A DNA stretch of 64,000 bases from Palaemon carinicauda (Eukaryota > Arthropoda > Malacostraca > Decapoda > Palaemonidae), in NCBI RefSeq assembly GCF_036898095.1, contig NC_090725.1, forward strand, positions 208,454,853-208,518,852. The letters run 5' to 3'. Below the pieces are notes generated by a model. That model was not told where the DNA came from and made no database searches. It was given only the letters and a program-made list of their open reading frames with translations. Numbering within the stretch: the stretch's first letter is position 1; every line of letters starts with the position of its first letter. Positions 11,577 to 22,575 of the stretch are shown here, in pieces. Both the position numbers and the translations under genes were made by a program.

Positions 11577-11974
11577 TCCCATAACCTTTTTTTAACCTTT
11601 CTCTTGAATGCTTTTATTGTTGTTTTTATGGTTGTTACGGTAGGCTAAGAAGCCTTCCGCATCCTTTTGATTTGGCGGGTGGTCTATTCATTCTTGAGAA
11701 GCGCCTGGGTTAGAGGTTTTGTAGAGGTCCTTTAGTAGGGGTTGCAACCCCATATACTTTGGCACCTTTGGGTTGATTCAGCCTCCAAGAGGAACGCTGC
11801 GCTCAGTAAGGAAGACGAACTTAAAAAAGAGGCAGAGTAACGGTTCAATTCGACTTCCTTACCAGGTACTTATTATTTCATTGTTATTTGAGATAACTGT
11901 TATATGAAATATGGGATACTTAGCTATCCTTTAATCTTGTACACTGGTTTTCACCCACCCCCCTGGGTGTGAAT
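11577..11974 (+). other. E1 3' untranslated region
   Basis: Non-coding sequence between the YR stop and the internal complementary region. Blocks such as GGCTAAGAAGCCTT and GGTGTGAATCAGCTA are shared with E2, E3 and E4. No terminator or poly(A) signal can be assigned with confidence. Confidence 0.6.
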
Positions 11975-12065
11975 CAGCTACATGATTATCGGGTAAGTTT
12001 AATATTGAAAAATGTTATTTTTATTAGTAAAATAAATTTTTGAATATACTTACCCGATAATCATG
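11975..12065 (+). repeat. E1 internal complementary region (ICR)
   Basis: 11975-12011 is complementary to the left element end (5548-5584), and 12004-12065 is complementary to the right end (12252-12308). The two halves overlap at GAAAAATGTT, which is the reverse complement of a right-end to left-end circle junction. This is the diagnostic DIRS1 arrangement, which lets the cDNA close into a circle before YR-mediated insertion. Confidence 0.9.
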
Positions 12066-12109
12066 ATTTAATCGACCCTCCCTTCCTCCCCATAGAGAAC
12101 CAGTGGACC

Positions 12110-12308
12110 GAGGAATAATTGAGGAGGTGTCAACAAGAAGTACTTGAGTACCTGGCCACAGGTGGCGCTGGTAAGTACACCCCCTTCTAGTATTGTGATA
12201 GCTGGCGTATCCCTCCATAGAATTCTGTCGGGCAACGGAGTTGACAGCTACATGATTATCGGGTAAGTATATTCAAAAATTTATTTTACTAATAAAAATA
12301 ACATTTTT
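12110..12308 (-). repeat. E1 right inverted terminal repeat
   Basis: 12110-12268 mirrors 5561-5719. The outer 40 nt (12269-12308) are absent from the left end but mirror the second half of the ICR. Confidence 0.93.
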
Positions 12309-13943
12309 CATGAACCGACCAATATTTATCGTTTATGGCCGTTAAATATGACAAACTGTGTTGAGACTAGCCAGTCCTCTCATCTTTTCAGCATGTTCAA
12401 CCTGACAGGTCAGTCTCGCCAAGACTGGCAGTATCCCCCACCAGTCTTTGGTGTGTTTGGGGATGAACTAGTATGACGACGGGGTTGACTCACCTATTTT
12501 GACATGTACAGTGTTGTACGGCCATACCTCGTGCCATGATTAGAGCGCTTTTCCAGCAAATAATATAATGATAAATTGATTCCATTTCACAATCTTTTGA
12601 CTTACTGTATTGGAACAACTTTTGCTTTGTTATAGTCAAATTATAGGAGACTGCTCTTTTTCTCTTTTTGCAAACTAGTCTATGTTGTAAAGTCCTACAA
12701 TAAAACCAAAAGATTAATGAGAGTACTAATCCTATATACTGTAGGTGGCAGTGGAAAGATATAGTCGAGAACTTTGGAGGAGTAAAGTCCAAAGCTTAAC
12801 CCTGGTTAATTAGGTGTAAGGAGAAAGGCAAGGAATTTGTTCAGTGTAGGATTAAAAAAGCTTTTAATCTGATTTAGAATGTATCTTATCTCACAAGATG
12901 TGACCCAAAGAATCAGACATCATGTTATATAGATAATTTTACAATTTATTTCTAATTTTCTCTTCAAATAGTATAAATTCTCATGAAATAGACATGTATG
13001 TATTTAAAAATTTATGTTTTTCAGTTTGTTATTAATTTCACTTAATGTAATCAATTGCTCTCTTCTCTGTTGATGCTTTTGTACATGTAAACAAACACAG
13101 AATATAGTATATGTGTATATGATTTTTTTCTGAACTTTTTGTGAAAATAAAAAGTAAACTTTAATATTCCAGAGATTAGTGAACTTGATAAACTAGAACA
13201 ATGATCTATCCATGCAATAGAGAAAAAAATATGATAATAATAATAATAGTAATGATAATATCTCAACCCTTGGATTTGTCTCATTTGATACCTGACCATA
13301 TAGTCATGTAGTCCTCTTGAAATAAGCAGGCAAGTCGGTAGTGTGTGGACATTTTTATCTGACACGAGCGCCCGTCCAGTCCAGTGAGACAAATCCGCTG
13401 CCAGTCCTTTGCATGTATGGCCAACTTTAGTTCTAGATTGCTTTGATACATCATAAAGATTTTTTGGATTATGCTAATTGCATCTAATGAGACATTTTGG
13501 CCTTCTTTATACATGTAGCTTAGTTATGACTATAAGAATTTAGATTGATTAAAGTTCCTTGTATTTTGTTTTGCAGTCTATGCATAATTAACCAACAGAT
13601 AAGATGAGTGTGATTAGGGTTACATTTTGCTATCTCTTGTAAAATTGTGATTGATGCTGTAACAGTCTGCCAGATGATCAGTGATTAAGAGTGAATTAGA
13701 AAATAAGTTATTGAAAATGTATTGATGCTTCAATGTAATTGGATAATGTAGATGGGTAGTCTGAAAACTCCGATGGTCCAAGATATCAAAAGGTTGCCTA
13801 GAAAGAAAAGAATAGGATAGCAAGAATAGCAAAACATATTCATACCATAATGATGTAAACAATATCAAATCACTTTTTACTTATTTCATATAGTTGAGAG
13901 ATTTCATTGATTGTATATCTGTAGTGGGTACTCAGAATAATAT
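12309..13943. other. Intron 1 spacer between E1 and E2
   Basis: AT-rich sequence with several short frames and no recognisable element. There is a small inverted repeat near 12419-12446 (AAGACTGG...CCAGTCTT) and an imperfect AAT run near 13226. This may be original intron sequence. Confidence 0.4.
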
Positions 13944-14118
13944 TTTTTAAATATTTAACTTAGCCGGTGAATATATAATAGCTGCAACTCTGTTGCTCGA
14001 CAGACAAAAAACAGTAAAAACTCGCCAGCGATCGCTATACAGTTTGCGGGTGTGCCCACCAGCGCCAACTGTCGGCCAGATACCATACTCGATGTAAACA
14101 AAGACTCAATTTCTTCTC
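13944..14118 (+). repeat. E2 left inverted terminal repeat
   Basis: Mirrors 32561-32755 and begins at a T6 run. It contains AGCGCCA (14061-14067) and the perfect palindrome AGCGATCGCT (14027-14036). Confidence 0.9.
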
Positions 14119-14321
14119 TGTCGACGTGTCGACAAGACGTACTTTACTCGCTGTTGAAACCTGGAGTTTTTCCCATCATATTTGGTGAAGTACTTTAATT
14201 TGGTTTGAGCTTTCGCAGTACAGGTGCTTTTCTTCAAATAAATCCTTGAACTCTTTTTTGTATCGGATTAATTGTTGATGACTTAGATCGTTTTTTGGAA
14301 TTTTCCCTTGACCAATTCAAA

Positions 14322-16760
14322 ATGGCTGACCTTTCACAAGTTCCCAAGTTCAGAAAATGCAATGCTAGGGACTGTCATAGGCGTCTTCCAAAGGCTTCTC
14401 TCGACCCTCACACTGTTTGTTCCAATTGTCGGGGTAAAACCTGTCAATTGGAAGATCGGTGTGAGGAATGCGTGGGCCTTTCGGAATTCGATTTTATCGA
14501 ATTTGAGAAGTATACACGCAGACTAGAGAGAGATAGGGTAAGGAGAAGTTCTTCTAGGTCGGTAGATTTTTCCTCTCCACATGCCCCTCAACCTAATCCT
14601 TCCCCTGTAGTGGTTGTTCCTAACCCCCCTCCTAGCACTCAGGAACCATCGATGGCAGACATGATGCGTGCTATCCATGCCTTGGGGGAGAGAGTTGAGT
14701 CCCTTGCAAGTGACCGCAATCAACTCATGGCGGACGTAAAGAAACTAAAGTGCCAAAGTGCCACGGGAAGTGTTAAAGTGCTTAGTGTTTCTCAAACTGT
14801 TGTAAACAGTGTTGCGCTTGAGGGTTCGTCTGTTCGTGCCTGTCGTCCTCCTAGTCCGGGACCTCTTGCAAGCTCCCAAGCCCAGGGGAGAAGCAATGTC
14901 GTACGACTCATGGGTTCGAGAGGCCTTGATCAGCGAACAGACGTTCCCTCTATGGTATCAGGCGTATCTCCCCAAGATCGCCCCTACCAACGTAAGACGA
15001 GAGAGCCCGTTTTTACCTTGTCGTCTGAAGGTGTTTCTCGTAAGAAACCTTGGACCAAGGTCTCACGACCTTTAAAGCGTAAGTCGGTCCCTTCAGGACA
15101 AGTCCAACGTCCCGGTTGTAGCCACTGGGTCAGTTCGGACTCGTTGCCGTCATCTGATGACTGCTCGCCGCCTAAGAGAGGCAAAGCGGTGCCGCCTCAG
15201 TCGCTCACCCCGTCTGTTGCCGCACCTGCTGCCGTAGACCCTAAATGGGTGTTGCTGCAGGACATGCAGTCCAAGCTTGCGTCCTTGATGGAGGACTTCA
15301 ATGCGGAGAAGGTTGCTGCTGAACCTTCTGGCCAACAACCATCCAAGCGGTCTGTTGTGCGTCCTGTTGACGCTGAGGTAACTTTCTCGCGTCTACCAGT
15401 TGGGGTTGTACCTCCACCGATGCGACCCAGTGTGGGTTGCCAGCCGCACGTTGACGTTAGGCGACGCACGGAGGTGGTTGTTGACGTTCAGGACGTTCAG
15501 CAACCATCAGAGGTGACTTGTTTTGACGCGGTGCGTCAACCTCCGCAACCCGGTATGGTGTTGACTGCACAACCCAGACGGTCTAAACAGTCTCGGGTGG
15601 ACGCTGTGCGTCCTCGCGCACCCATGGTTGTTGACAGTTCACAGACTGTGCAGCAGTTCCATGACGCTGCGTCCGGCTCCGTCACGCATGCACCAGTGCG
15701 ACCGGACTCAGCGAGCCAAACGTTGCCCACTCCTTTGCCGTTTCCTCATCAGTTTTCGGATGAGGAACTATCAGATGATGACGTTGCTGAACCACAAGAG
15801 GATCAACCTTCAGAACTTGACGAGCCTAAGGCAACTCAACCATCATTGGACTTTAGAAAAGTCATGGCTGTATTTAAGGAGTTGTTCCCTGACCACTTTG
15901 TTTCTGTGGCTCCTCGTTTGCCGCCGTCAGAGTTTGTATTAGGCGTGCCTGCTACCGCACCTGCCTTTACTAAACTCGTTCTCTCTCGCTCATCCAAGAG
16001 AGCTTTGCGGCTGTTGGGAGATTGGTTAGAGACTAAGAAGAGTTTAGGAAAGACAGCATTTGCCTTTCCCCCATCTAAACTCTCGTCTAGATCGAGCGTC
16101 TGGTATGCCACGGGAGAAGTTCTCGGCTTGGGAGTTCCTGCCTCTGCCCAGGGCGACTTCTCAAGTCTTGTAGACTCTCCCCGCCGCCTTGCCATGAGAC
16201 GCTCAAAGATTTGTTGGTCACCATCGGACCTGGACCACCTTCTTAAAGGTATATTTAGGGCTTTCGAAGTCTTTAACTTCCTAGACTGGTGCTTAGGAGC
16301 CCTGAGCAGGAAAATCTCTTCTGCAGATAAGGATGTTTCCTTGCTCATTATGTCCTGCATGGACAAGGCCGTCCGTGATGGGTCCAACGAGCTAGCCGCC
16401 TCTTTCACGTCCGGAGTCCTGAAGAAGCGAGAGTCTCTATGTTCTTTCCTGTCTGCTGGAGTGACGCCATGCCAAAGATCTGAGCTACTCTTTGCTCCCC
16501 TTTCCAAGTGCCTGTTTCCTGAAGTCTTGGTAAAGGAAATTGCCTTATCTTTAGTTCAGAAGGACACTCACGATCTAGTTGCGTCCTCGGCTCGCAAAGC
16601 TCCCCCTTTGCCTACATTGTCTGCTAGACCGAGGATAGACACCCCAGCGTCTCGCTTTATACCGCCCTTTCGTGGCAGAGCCTCCAGCAGAGGAGGTGCT
16701 CGTGCCGAAGGGAAGCGAGGGAAGAGGAAAGGATCCAAGTCCTCTAAGGGCAGAGTCTGA
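14322..16760 (+). CDS. E2 Gag-like protein (DIRS ORF1)
   Basis: 812 codons from ATG 14322, chosen because the peptide MADLSQVP aligns with the starts of the E1 and E4 gags; the open frame reaches further upstream (14295) only through a TTG. The N-terminal Cys cluster, the block around DFRKVMAVFKELFPDHFVS, and the basic RGR-rich tail are shared with family A. The central region is quite different, with Val/Asp/Gln-rich repeats (VDVQDVQQ) instead of Pro/Gln runs. It ends at TGA 16758-16760, followed by CTG, with the frame open beyond, as in E1 and E4. The frame is fully intact despite two later insertions downstream, which dates it as recent. Confidence 0.85.
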   Translation: MADLSQVPKFRKCNARDCHRRLPKASLDPHTVCSNCRGKTCQLEDRCEECVGLSEFDFIEFEKYTRRLERDRVRRSSSRSVDFSSPHAPQPNPSPVVVVPNPPPSTQEPSMADMMRAIHALGERVESLASDRNQLMADVKKLKCQSATGSVKVLSVSQTVVNSVALEGSSVRACRPPSPGPLASSQAQGRSNVVRLMGSRGLDQRTDVPSMVSGVSPQDRPYQRKTREPVFTLSSEGVSRKKPWTKVSRPLKRKSVPSGQVQRPGCSHWVSSDSLPSSDDCSPPKRGKAVPPQSLTPSVAAPAAVDPKWVLLQDMQSKLASLMEDFNAEKVAAEPSGQQPSKRSVVRPVDAEVTFSRLPVGVVPPPMRPSVGCQPHVDVRRRTEVVVDVQDVQQPSEVTCFDAVRQPPQPGMVLTAQPRRSKQSRVDAVRPRAPMVVDSSQTVQQFHDAASGSVTHAPVRPDSASQTLPTPLPFPHQFSDEELSDDDVAEPQEDQPSELDEPKATQPSLDFRKVMAVFKELFPDHFVSVAPRLPPSEFVLGVPATAPAFTKLVLSRSSKRALRLLGDWLETKKSLGKTAFAFPPSKLSSRSSVWYATGEVLGLGVPASAQGDFSSLVDSPRRLAMRRSKICWSPSDLDHLLKGIFRAFEVFNFLDWCLGALSRKISSADKDVSLLIMSCMDKAVRDGSNELAASFTSGVLKKRESLCSFLSAGVTPCQRSELLFAPLSKCLFPEVLVKEIALSLVQKDTHDLVASSARKAPPLPTLSARPRIDTPASRFIPPFRGRASSRGGARAEGKRGKRKGSKSSKGRV
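14866..14896 (+). promoter_or_regulatory. Candidate conserved RNA hairpin inside E2 gag
   Basis: Same structure and same nucleotides as at 6493-6523 in E1: TTGC/GCAA plus CTCCC/GGGAG. The identical block is about 49 nt long, in a gene whose flanking codons differ strongly from family A. Confidence 0.6.
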
Positions 16761-17198
16761 CTGCCCGCAACTTCAGACAGCAGTAGGAGCCAGACTCAAG
16801 AACTTCTGGCAAGCCTGGGAGAAGAGAGGCGCAGATCAACAATCTGTGAAGTTACTCAGAGAGGGGTACAAAATCCCTTTTGTAAGCAAACCCCCTCTAG
16901 CGACGTCCCCCATCGATCTCTCTCCCAGGTACAGAGAGGAAGAAAAGAGACAAGCCCTGAAACTGGAAGTGTCTCTTTTGCTAGAGGAGGGAGCGGTGGT
17001 CAAAGTCTCGGACCTTCAATCACCGGGGTTTTACAACCGTCTCTTCCTAGTATCAAAGAAGACAGGAGGTTGGAGACCGGTGCTAGACGTCAGTGCTCTG
17101 AATGTCTTTGTCACAAAGACGAAGTTTTCCATGGAGACCACAAAGTCAGTCTTAGCAGCGGTCAGAAAGGAAGACTGGATGGTCTCGCTAGACCTAAG
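16672..17198 (+). pseudogene. E2 RT-RNase H frame, 5' part (interrupted by the Ty3 element)
   Basis: Homologous to E1 from EPPAEE onward, through LQTAVGARLK, SPGFYNRLFLV and GWRPVLDVSALN, to SLDL of RT motif A, where the Ty3 element enters after the 5-bp target CTAAG (17194-17198). It is in the +1 frame relative to gag with no ATG before the RT core. The continuation is at 23000-24625. Removing the insertion and one target copy restores the reading frame (5806 bp is 1 mod 3, matching the observed frame change), so insertion is the only visible lesion. Confidence 0.88.
17194..17198. repeat. Target site duplication of the Ty3 element, left copy
   Basis: CTAAG, repeated at 23000-23004 directly after the right LTR. 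Deleting one copy rebuilds an uninterrupted RT motif A (SLDLRDAYF). Confidence 0.9.
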
Positions 17199-17325
17199 TA
17201 GAGAACCATGACTTATGAACGTCACCTGTGTGTGACACTGTGAACGTTGTAGAGCACACCCCTCGCTTGTAGCTCGTTTGTACATTGTTTACATGCCAAA
17301 TACAAATGGAAATCGTTCCTATTTA
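17199..17325 (+). repeat. Ty3 element 5' LTR (127 bp)
   Basis: Identical over all 127 positions to 22873-22999. It is short for a Gypsy LTR. Bounded by the CTAAG duplication on the left. Confidence 0.95.
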
Positions 17326-17706
17326 TGTACAAACGATCCGAGGGAGAAGTCATTGTTAAAAGACATTATTGTAAGTGATGCAACGAGCTGAGTGATAATG
17401 TGGTGACTAGTGCCAGCCAAGGGTAAACTAAACGTGGCCATAACAAAAGTGAATGGACTTGAATCTAATGCAACCGGGAATTGTCAAGAACAGTGTTGCT
17501 GTGTATTAAAGTTAAAGTCTGTTACTAGATCTACCTGATTGTGTGTCCCTACACCACGATATGAACAAACCCGCAAACCTGTGGAGAACGTGAATACATC
17601 AAAAGGGACTCAAAAGGTCAGTAGTATCCAAATGGTTTACAGTGATTAAAGTGATTCACTCTGTCAGTAATTCCTTAGTAGGTAATTCACAGTGATAAGC
17701 AGCAAA

Positions 17707-20700
17707 ATGGCCGCACAAAGCATTGGTTGCCCAGTGCCTGGATGCACCTATCGAACCGAGGCATCCACAGAGCCCATCATTACTGCAGCGCTCCTGAACG
17801 CACATACAACGACTCATGCCCAGGGCCCAGTAGCTCAGTACCACCCGCCAAGCACCAAGGTTGAAAAACTTAAGCGCCCAACGATATCAGCGGCCGGCAC
17901 GAGTGGGGAGTGGGACTATTTCCTAACTCGTTGGGGCGAATACCGCAAGGGAACCGGGCTCCAAGGGGATGATGTTGTGGTACAGCTCCTTGAATGTTGT
18001 GAGGAGAGCCTACGCAAGGACATCACCAGCACCGCGGGGAGGAGCCTGGTAGGCGAATCGGAGGATGCGGTGCTTAGTGCGATAAAAGCCCTCGCGGTGC
18101 GAGGGGAGAACGCAATGGTGGCGCGGGCGGCTCTCTCAAACATGCGACAGGGCCGCGAGGAACCGATACGGGCATTTCATGCCCGCGTGAAGGCCCAAGC
18201 AAACACATGCAAATACGTCAGGAAGTGCATATGTGGACTAAACGTAAACTTTGCGGACGATGTGATCAAAGATGTGCTTGCACGAGGTATCGCTGACCAG
18301 GACATCCAGCTGGATCTACTTAGCGACCAGCGGCAGAAGATGTCGCTGGAGGAAACGATCAGGTTCATCGAAGCGAAAGAGTCTGGTAAGCAGTCTGCGT
18401 CCCGATTGCTGGACACCCACAGTCATGGCGCGGAGGCTGTCACCAGCTCCTATCGCCGCATCAAGCGCCAAAACGCGGTAAACAGGGGTGATGCACGTCA
18501 GACGGATGCAAGTGACGGTGGCAGACAAGCTGTTTGCGGGTACTGTGGTGAGAAGGGCCATGGCAAGAATGCACCCTGGCGAATCAGGAAGACTGAGTGC
18601 CCGGCTTACAGTAGAAAGTGCCGCAAATGTAATCGCGATAACCACATAGAGCGAATGTGCAGGAGTAAATTGGCGGCTGAATCTGCCAACACAGACGCAT
18701 GCGACGAACAGACGGCAGCATTCGTAGAGTTGTGTACCATGTCAGATATCCGAACGATCGACGGTGAACAGTTGCTAGCACTAGATCACCACCTGTATGA
18801 CAACATGTGCGACAGATGGCTTCGGCGGAACTCCCAACCGCAGCCGTTCATAAACCTACGACTCAGCATCCATGCAGGGGATTACCTCGCCCTGGGATTC
18901 AGACCGGTCAAGCGCGCAAGACCTGCAACACTCCCTGCCATGGCCGACACCGGTTGCCAGAGTTGTCTGGTCGGGGTTAACGTTATCGAGCAGATGGGCC
19001 TGACGACCGCGGACCTGCTTCCAGTCTCGATGAGAATGAAGGCTGCTAATAAACAAGATATCCGTATCTTAGGGGCAGCCATCGTCCGATTCTGCGGAAC
19101 ACACGCCGGAGATCCGCAAACCGAATCTCGGCAAATAGTGTATGTCACGGATTCGACCGACAGGGTGTTCTTGTCACGCAGCGCCTGCGTCGATCTTGGC
19201 ATAATCTCCAAAGATTTCCCCACACTGGGTGAGATGTCGTGCAGTGCGGCAACCACAGACAATTGTACACCGCAAAATGATACATGTGACAATGGGGTGA
19301 CATCTCAATGCAATTGTCCTAGGCGCACGGCGCCCCCACCTAAACCTACGTCTATCCCCATGCCGGCCACAGAAGGTAACAGGGAGGCCATTCAACAATA
19401 CCTGAAGGAACTTTATGCCTCCAGCACATTCAACACGTGCGTCCACCAGCCCCTCCCCATGATGGCGGGCCCACCGATGCGCTTGATGGTTGACTCAGAT
19501 GCTAAGCCCGTTGCCCATCACACCCCCATTCCAGTAGCGTTACACTGGCAAGAAACTGTGAAGGCAGGTCTGGACCAAGACGTCAAAATGGGAGTTATCG
19601 AGCCAGTGCCCGTAGGAGAGCCGGTGACATGGTGCCACAGAATGGTAGTCTGCGCCAAGAAGACGGGGAAGCCTAGAAGGACGGTAGACCTTCAGGCTCT
19701 CAATGCTCATGCCACTCGTGAAACACACCACACCCAATCGCCCTTTCATCAGGCCCGTTGTGTCCCACCGGGGAAACTAAAAACGGTGTTCGATGCCTGG
19801 AATGGATACCACAGTGTACCACTGCACAAGGAGGACCGCCACATGACCACCTTTATCACACCCTGGGGCAGGTATCGATACTGTGTCGCCCCACAAGGCT
19901 ATGCCGCGTCAGGCGATGGCTACTCAAGGCGATATGATGAGATAGTATCCGACGTCCGTGACATGACGAAATGCGTTGATGACACATTACTGTGGGCCGA
20001 CACTATTGAGGAAAGCTTCTACCAGGCAGTCACTTGGCTCGACGTCTGCGGGAGAAACGGCATCACCCTCAATCCCGACAAATTTTTGTTTGGCTGTCGC
20101 GAGGTAGAATTCGCCGGCTTCACCATCTCAATGGACAGTGTGCGCCCTTGTGCGAAATACCTGCAGGCAATATCAGACTTCCCACGCCCGAAGAACATAA
20201 CTGACGCTCGATCGTGGTTTGGCCTAGTAAACCAAGTGTCTTATGCTTTCAGTATGGCTGAGCGCATGCTCCCATTCCGCGAGCTACTGAAACCCGACAA
20301 GGCATTTACGTGGACCGACGATCTTGAAAGCGCATTCCAAGCATCTAAAGAGGCCATTGTAGATGAAATTACCAACGGGGTGCGCATCTTCGACAAAACC
20401 AAGCCGACATGCCTTGCGACCGATTGGTCTAAAGAAGGCATCGGGTTCTGGCTATTCCAAAAACATTGCCAATGCCCAACAGACAAGCCATTCTGCTGCC
20501 GCGAAGGTTGGAAGGTGACCCTAGTCGGGAGTCGTTTCACGCACCCAGCCGAATCCAGGTATGCTGCGATAGAGGGGGAAGCCCTGGCGGTAGCCGATGC
20601 CCTTGACAAATCACGCTACTTTGTCCTCAGCTGCTCAAACCTGGTCATTGCGGTAGATCACAAGCCACTATTAAAGGTGTTGGGGAACCGATCCCTGGAT

Positions 20701-22575
20701 GACATCCCGAATCCCCGACTGCGCAACCTAAAGGAGAAGACACTGCGCTACCGCTTCCGCATCGTATACGTGCCAGGGATGCGCAACAAAGCAGCTGATG
20801 CCATTTCACGTCATCCGAGAGGCAACACCAACCCAGAAAAACTGTATCTCCCTGACGACAATGCATCAGTCTGCGACCACTCCATACCGTCGGTCCACCA
20901 CGATATCCTTGCCGGCATACGCATGAGGGACTGTGACACATGCACGATTGAAGAGCCCGCATACCTCACAGCCCTAGATTCCCTTCCAGCGGTCACCTGG
21001 GACCGTGTACGGGAATCTACAGCAAGCGATCCTGCCCTTCACGCGCTCACAGAGCTCATCGAACATGGGTTCCCGACATCAAAAGATGACATGCCACAAC
21101 ACCTCCGTGCGTACTACCACCTACGGAACGAGCTCATCACCTTCGACGGTGTCGCATTGTTCAAGGATCGTGTTATCATCCCGACGTGCTTGCGCCAGGG
21201 TGTCCTATCCGCATTACATTCGGCACATCAGGGTGTTTCCATGATGACTGCTCGTGCAGAGGCATCAGTGTACTGGCCAGGCATTACCGCAGACATACAG
21301 GCGACTAGAGATAACTGTGAGGATTGCCACCGCATGGCCCCCTCCCAACCATCTGCCCCCCCTACCCCACCCATCTTGCCTGTTTACCCATTCCAGTCTA
21401 TGTGTGCCGACTACTTCACTCACAAGGGCGCCCACTACCTGGTAATTGTGGACCGATACTCGAACTGGCCACTTATATCAAAGTCTACCAGTGGTGCCAA
21501 AGGACTAATTGACAACCTGCGCCGTGCATTCGTCACGTACGGAATTCCTGAGGAACTTGCCAGCGATGGTGGGCCAGAATTCACGGCAACCGAAACACGT
21601 GGGTTCTTGAGAGACTGGGGTGTCCACCACCGACTGTCATCAGTAGCATTTCCACACAGCAATTGCCGAGCGGAAATCGGAGTGAAAACGATGAAGCGCC
21701 TGATTACTAACAACACGGGGACAAATGGAGACCTAGACACAGATGCCGTTCAGAAAGCAGTCCTCCAGTACAGGAACACTCCAGACCCAGTCACAAGAAT
21801 CTCCCCAGCCATGTGCGTCTTCGGTCACCCGATCCGCGATCTCATCCCTATCCTTCCTGGGAAGTACAACCCCCACACCACGTGGCGCGAAACCCTGACA
21901 TCCAGGGAAGAAGCCCTACGCAAGCGCCATGTCCGCATGATGGACACTTGGTCACAACACACTCGCCGTCTGCCACCCCTACGGGTTGGTGACCATGTTC
22001 GCATCCAGAATCAAACTGGCCCACATCCCACCAAATGGGACAGGACCGGGACAGTCGTCGAGGTAAGGCAGTACGACCAGTACGTGGTAAAGGTTGATGG
22101 CTCGGGCCGAGTATCGCTGCGCAATCGGAAATTCCTGAGAAAGTTCACACCGGTTACGACCCCGACAGAGCCGCAAAATATAACCTATGGTGGCATACCC
22201 CTTCAACCACCCGCAAGCGCGGCCCCGACCAAGCCGAAGGAGACTAACCGACACGTATCAACACCGCCGGACCCGCCTGCTGACCAACCACAACTGCTGG
22301 CTGACCGACATTACCCAACATCAGTCGATCAACCTCCCCCACTCACGCCTGTAAAGCCGGCCAACCACACTCGCCAGCTTATACACACAACGCCGAACGA
22401 CCAAACTCCACTGGCCCCACCAGCAACACCAAGTCGTGTCAGACCTTCAACGCCAGCCGCTCCACCCCAACTAGCAAATCCCATCCCACCTATTGGTCTC
22501 GCCGTGGGCCGGCCATCCAGGACTGTCAAAACGCCCAAATGGCATGAAGACTATGATTTTTCATCTCATGATTAA
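17707..22575 (+). CDS. Ty3/Gypsy Gag-Pol polyprotein, single frame
   Basis: 1622 codons from the ATG at 17707 (GCAAAATGG context; the frame reaches 17692 only through a GTG). In order: a C2H2-like finger near the start (C8-x4-C13 ... H33-x3-H37); a gag region; two zinc knuckles around residues 275-325, the first stretched (C-x2-C-x4-H-x12-C), the second canonical (CRKCNRDNHIERMC); a protease with DTG (MADTGCQSCLVG); RT with VDDT (KCVDDTLLWAD) in place of the common YVDD; RNase H (CLATDWSKEGIGFWL); an HHCC integrase finger (H-x3-H ... CEDC); an integrase core with D (MCADYF), D (ASDGGPEF) and E (CRAEIGVK); and a Pro/Thr-rich C-terminus. Gag and Pol are fused without a frameshift. It appears intact and capable of function. 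Confidence 0.93.
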   Translation: MAAQSIGCPVPGCTYRTEASTEPIITAALLNAHTTTHAQGPVAQYHPPSTKVEKLKRPTISAAGTSGEWDYFLTRWGEYRKGTGLQGDDVVVQLLECCEESLRKDITSTAGRSLVGESEDAVLSAIKALAVRGENAMVARAALSNMRQGREEPIRAFHARVKAQANTCKYVRKCICGLNVNFADDVIKDVLARGIADQDIQLDLLSDQRQKMSLEETIRFIEAKESGKQSASRLLDTHSHGAEAVTSSYRRIKRQNAVNRGDARQTDASDGGRQAVCGYCGEKGHGKNAPWRIRKTECPAYSRKCRKCNRDNHIERMCRSKLAAESANTDACDEQTAAFVELCTMSDIRTIDGEQLLALDHHLYDNMCDRWLRRNSQPQPFINLRLSIHAGDYLALGFRPVKRARPATLPAMADTGCQSCLVGVNVIEQMGLTTADLLPVSMRMKAANKQDIRILGAAIVRFCGTHAGDPQTESRQIVYVTDSTDRVFLSRSACVDLGIISKDFPTLGEMSCSAATTDNCTPQNDTCDNGVTSQCNCPRRTAPPPKPTSIPMPATEGNREAIQQYLKELYASSTFNTCVHQPLPMMAGPPMRLMVDSDAKPVAHHTPIPVALHWQETVKAGLDQDVKMGVIEPVPVGEPVTWCHRMVVCAKKTGKPRRTVDLQALNAHATRETHHTQSPFHQARCVPPGKLKTVFDAWNGYHSVPLHKEDRHMTTFITPWGRYRYCVAPQGYAASGDGYSRRYDEIVSDVRDMTKCVDDTLLWADTIEESFYQAVTWLDVCGRNGITLNPDKFLFGCREVEFAGFTISMDSVRPCAKYLQAISDFPRPKNITDARSWFGLVNQVSYAFSMAERMLPFRELLKPDKAFTWTDDLESAFQASKEAIVDEITNGVRIFDKTKPTCLATDWSKEGIGFWLFQKHCQCPTDKPFCCREGWKVTLVGSRFTHPAESRYAAIEGEALAVADALDKSRYFVLSCSNLVIAVDHKPLLKVLGNRSLDDIPNPRLRNLKEKTLRYRFRIVYVPGMRNKAADAISRHPRGNTNPEKLYLPDDNASVCDHSIPSVHHDILAGIRMRDCDTCTIEEPAYLTALDSLPAVTWDRVRESTASDPALHALTELIEHGFPTSKDDMPQHLRAYYHLRNELITFDGVALFKDRVIIPTCLRQGVLSALHSAHQGVSMMTARAEASVYWPGITADIQATRDNCEDCHRMAPSQPSAPPTPPILPVYPFQSMCADYFTHKGAHYLVIVDRYSNWPLISKSTSGAKGLIDNLRRAFVTYGIPEELASDGGPEFTATETRGFLRDWGVHHRLSSVAFPHSNCRAEIGVKTMKRLITNNTGTNGDLDTDAVQKAVLQYRNTPDPVTRISPAMCVFGHPIRDLIPILPGKYNPHTTWRETLTSREEALRKRHVRMMDTWSQHTRRLPPLRVGDHVRIQNQTGPHPTKWDRTGTVVEVRQYDQYVVKVDGSGRVSLRNRKFLRKFTPVTTPTEPQNITYGGIPLQPPASAAPTKPKETNRHVSTPPDPPADQPQLLADRHYPTSVDQPPPLTPVKPANHTRQLIHTTPNDQTPLAPPATPSRVRPSTPAAPPQLANPIPPIGLAVGRPSRTVKTPKWHEDYDFSSHD

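Larger units (their letters stand above)
5548..12308 (+). mobile_element. DIRS1-like retrotransposon E1 (family A), complete
   Basis: This 6.76 kb element has the full DIRS layout: inverted terminal repeats, gag, an RT-RNase H-methyltransferase-like frame, a tyrosine recombinase and an internal complementary region. It lacks LTRs, an integrase and an ordinary target duplication. Its left end is at TTTT (5548-5551) and its right end at TTTTT (12304-12308), which fits recombination at a short T-run. All three long frames are intact, and the two terminal repeat cores differ at one position over 159 bp, so the copy looks recent and possibly active. E4 is a second copy of the same family. Confidence 0.93.
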
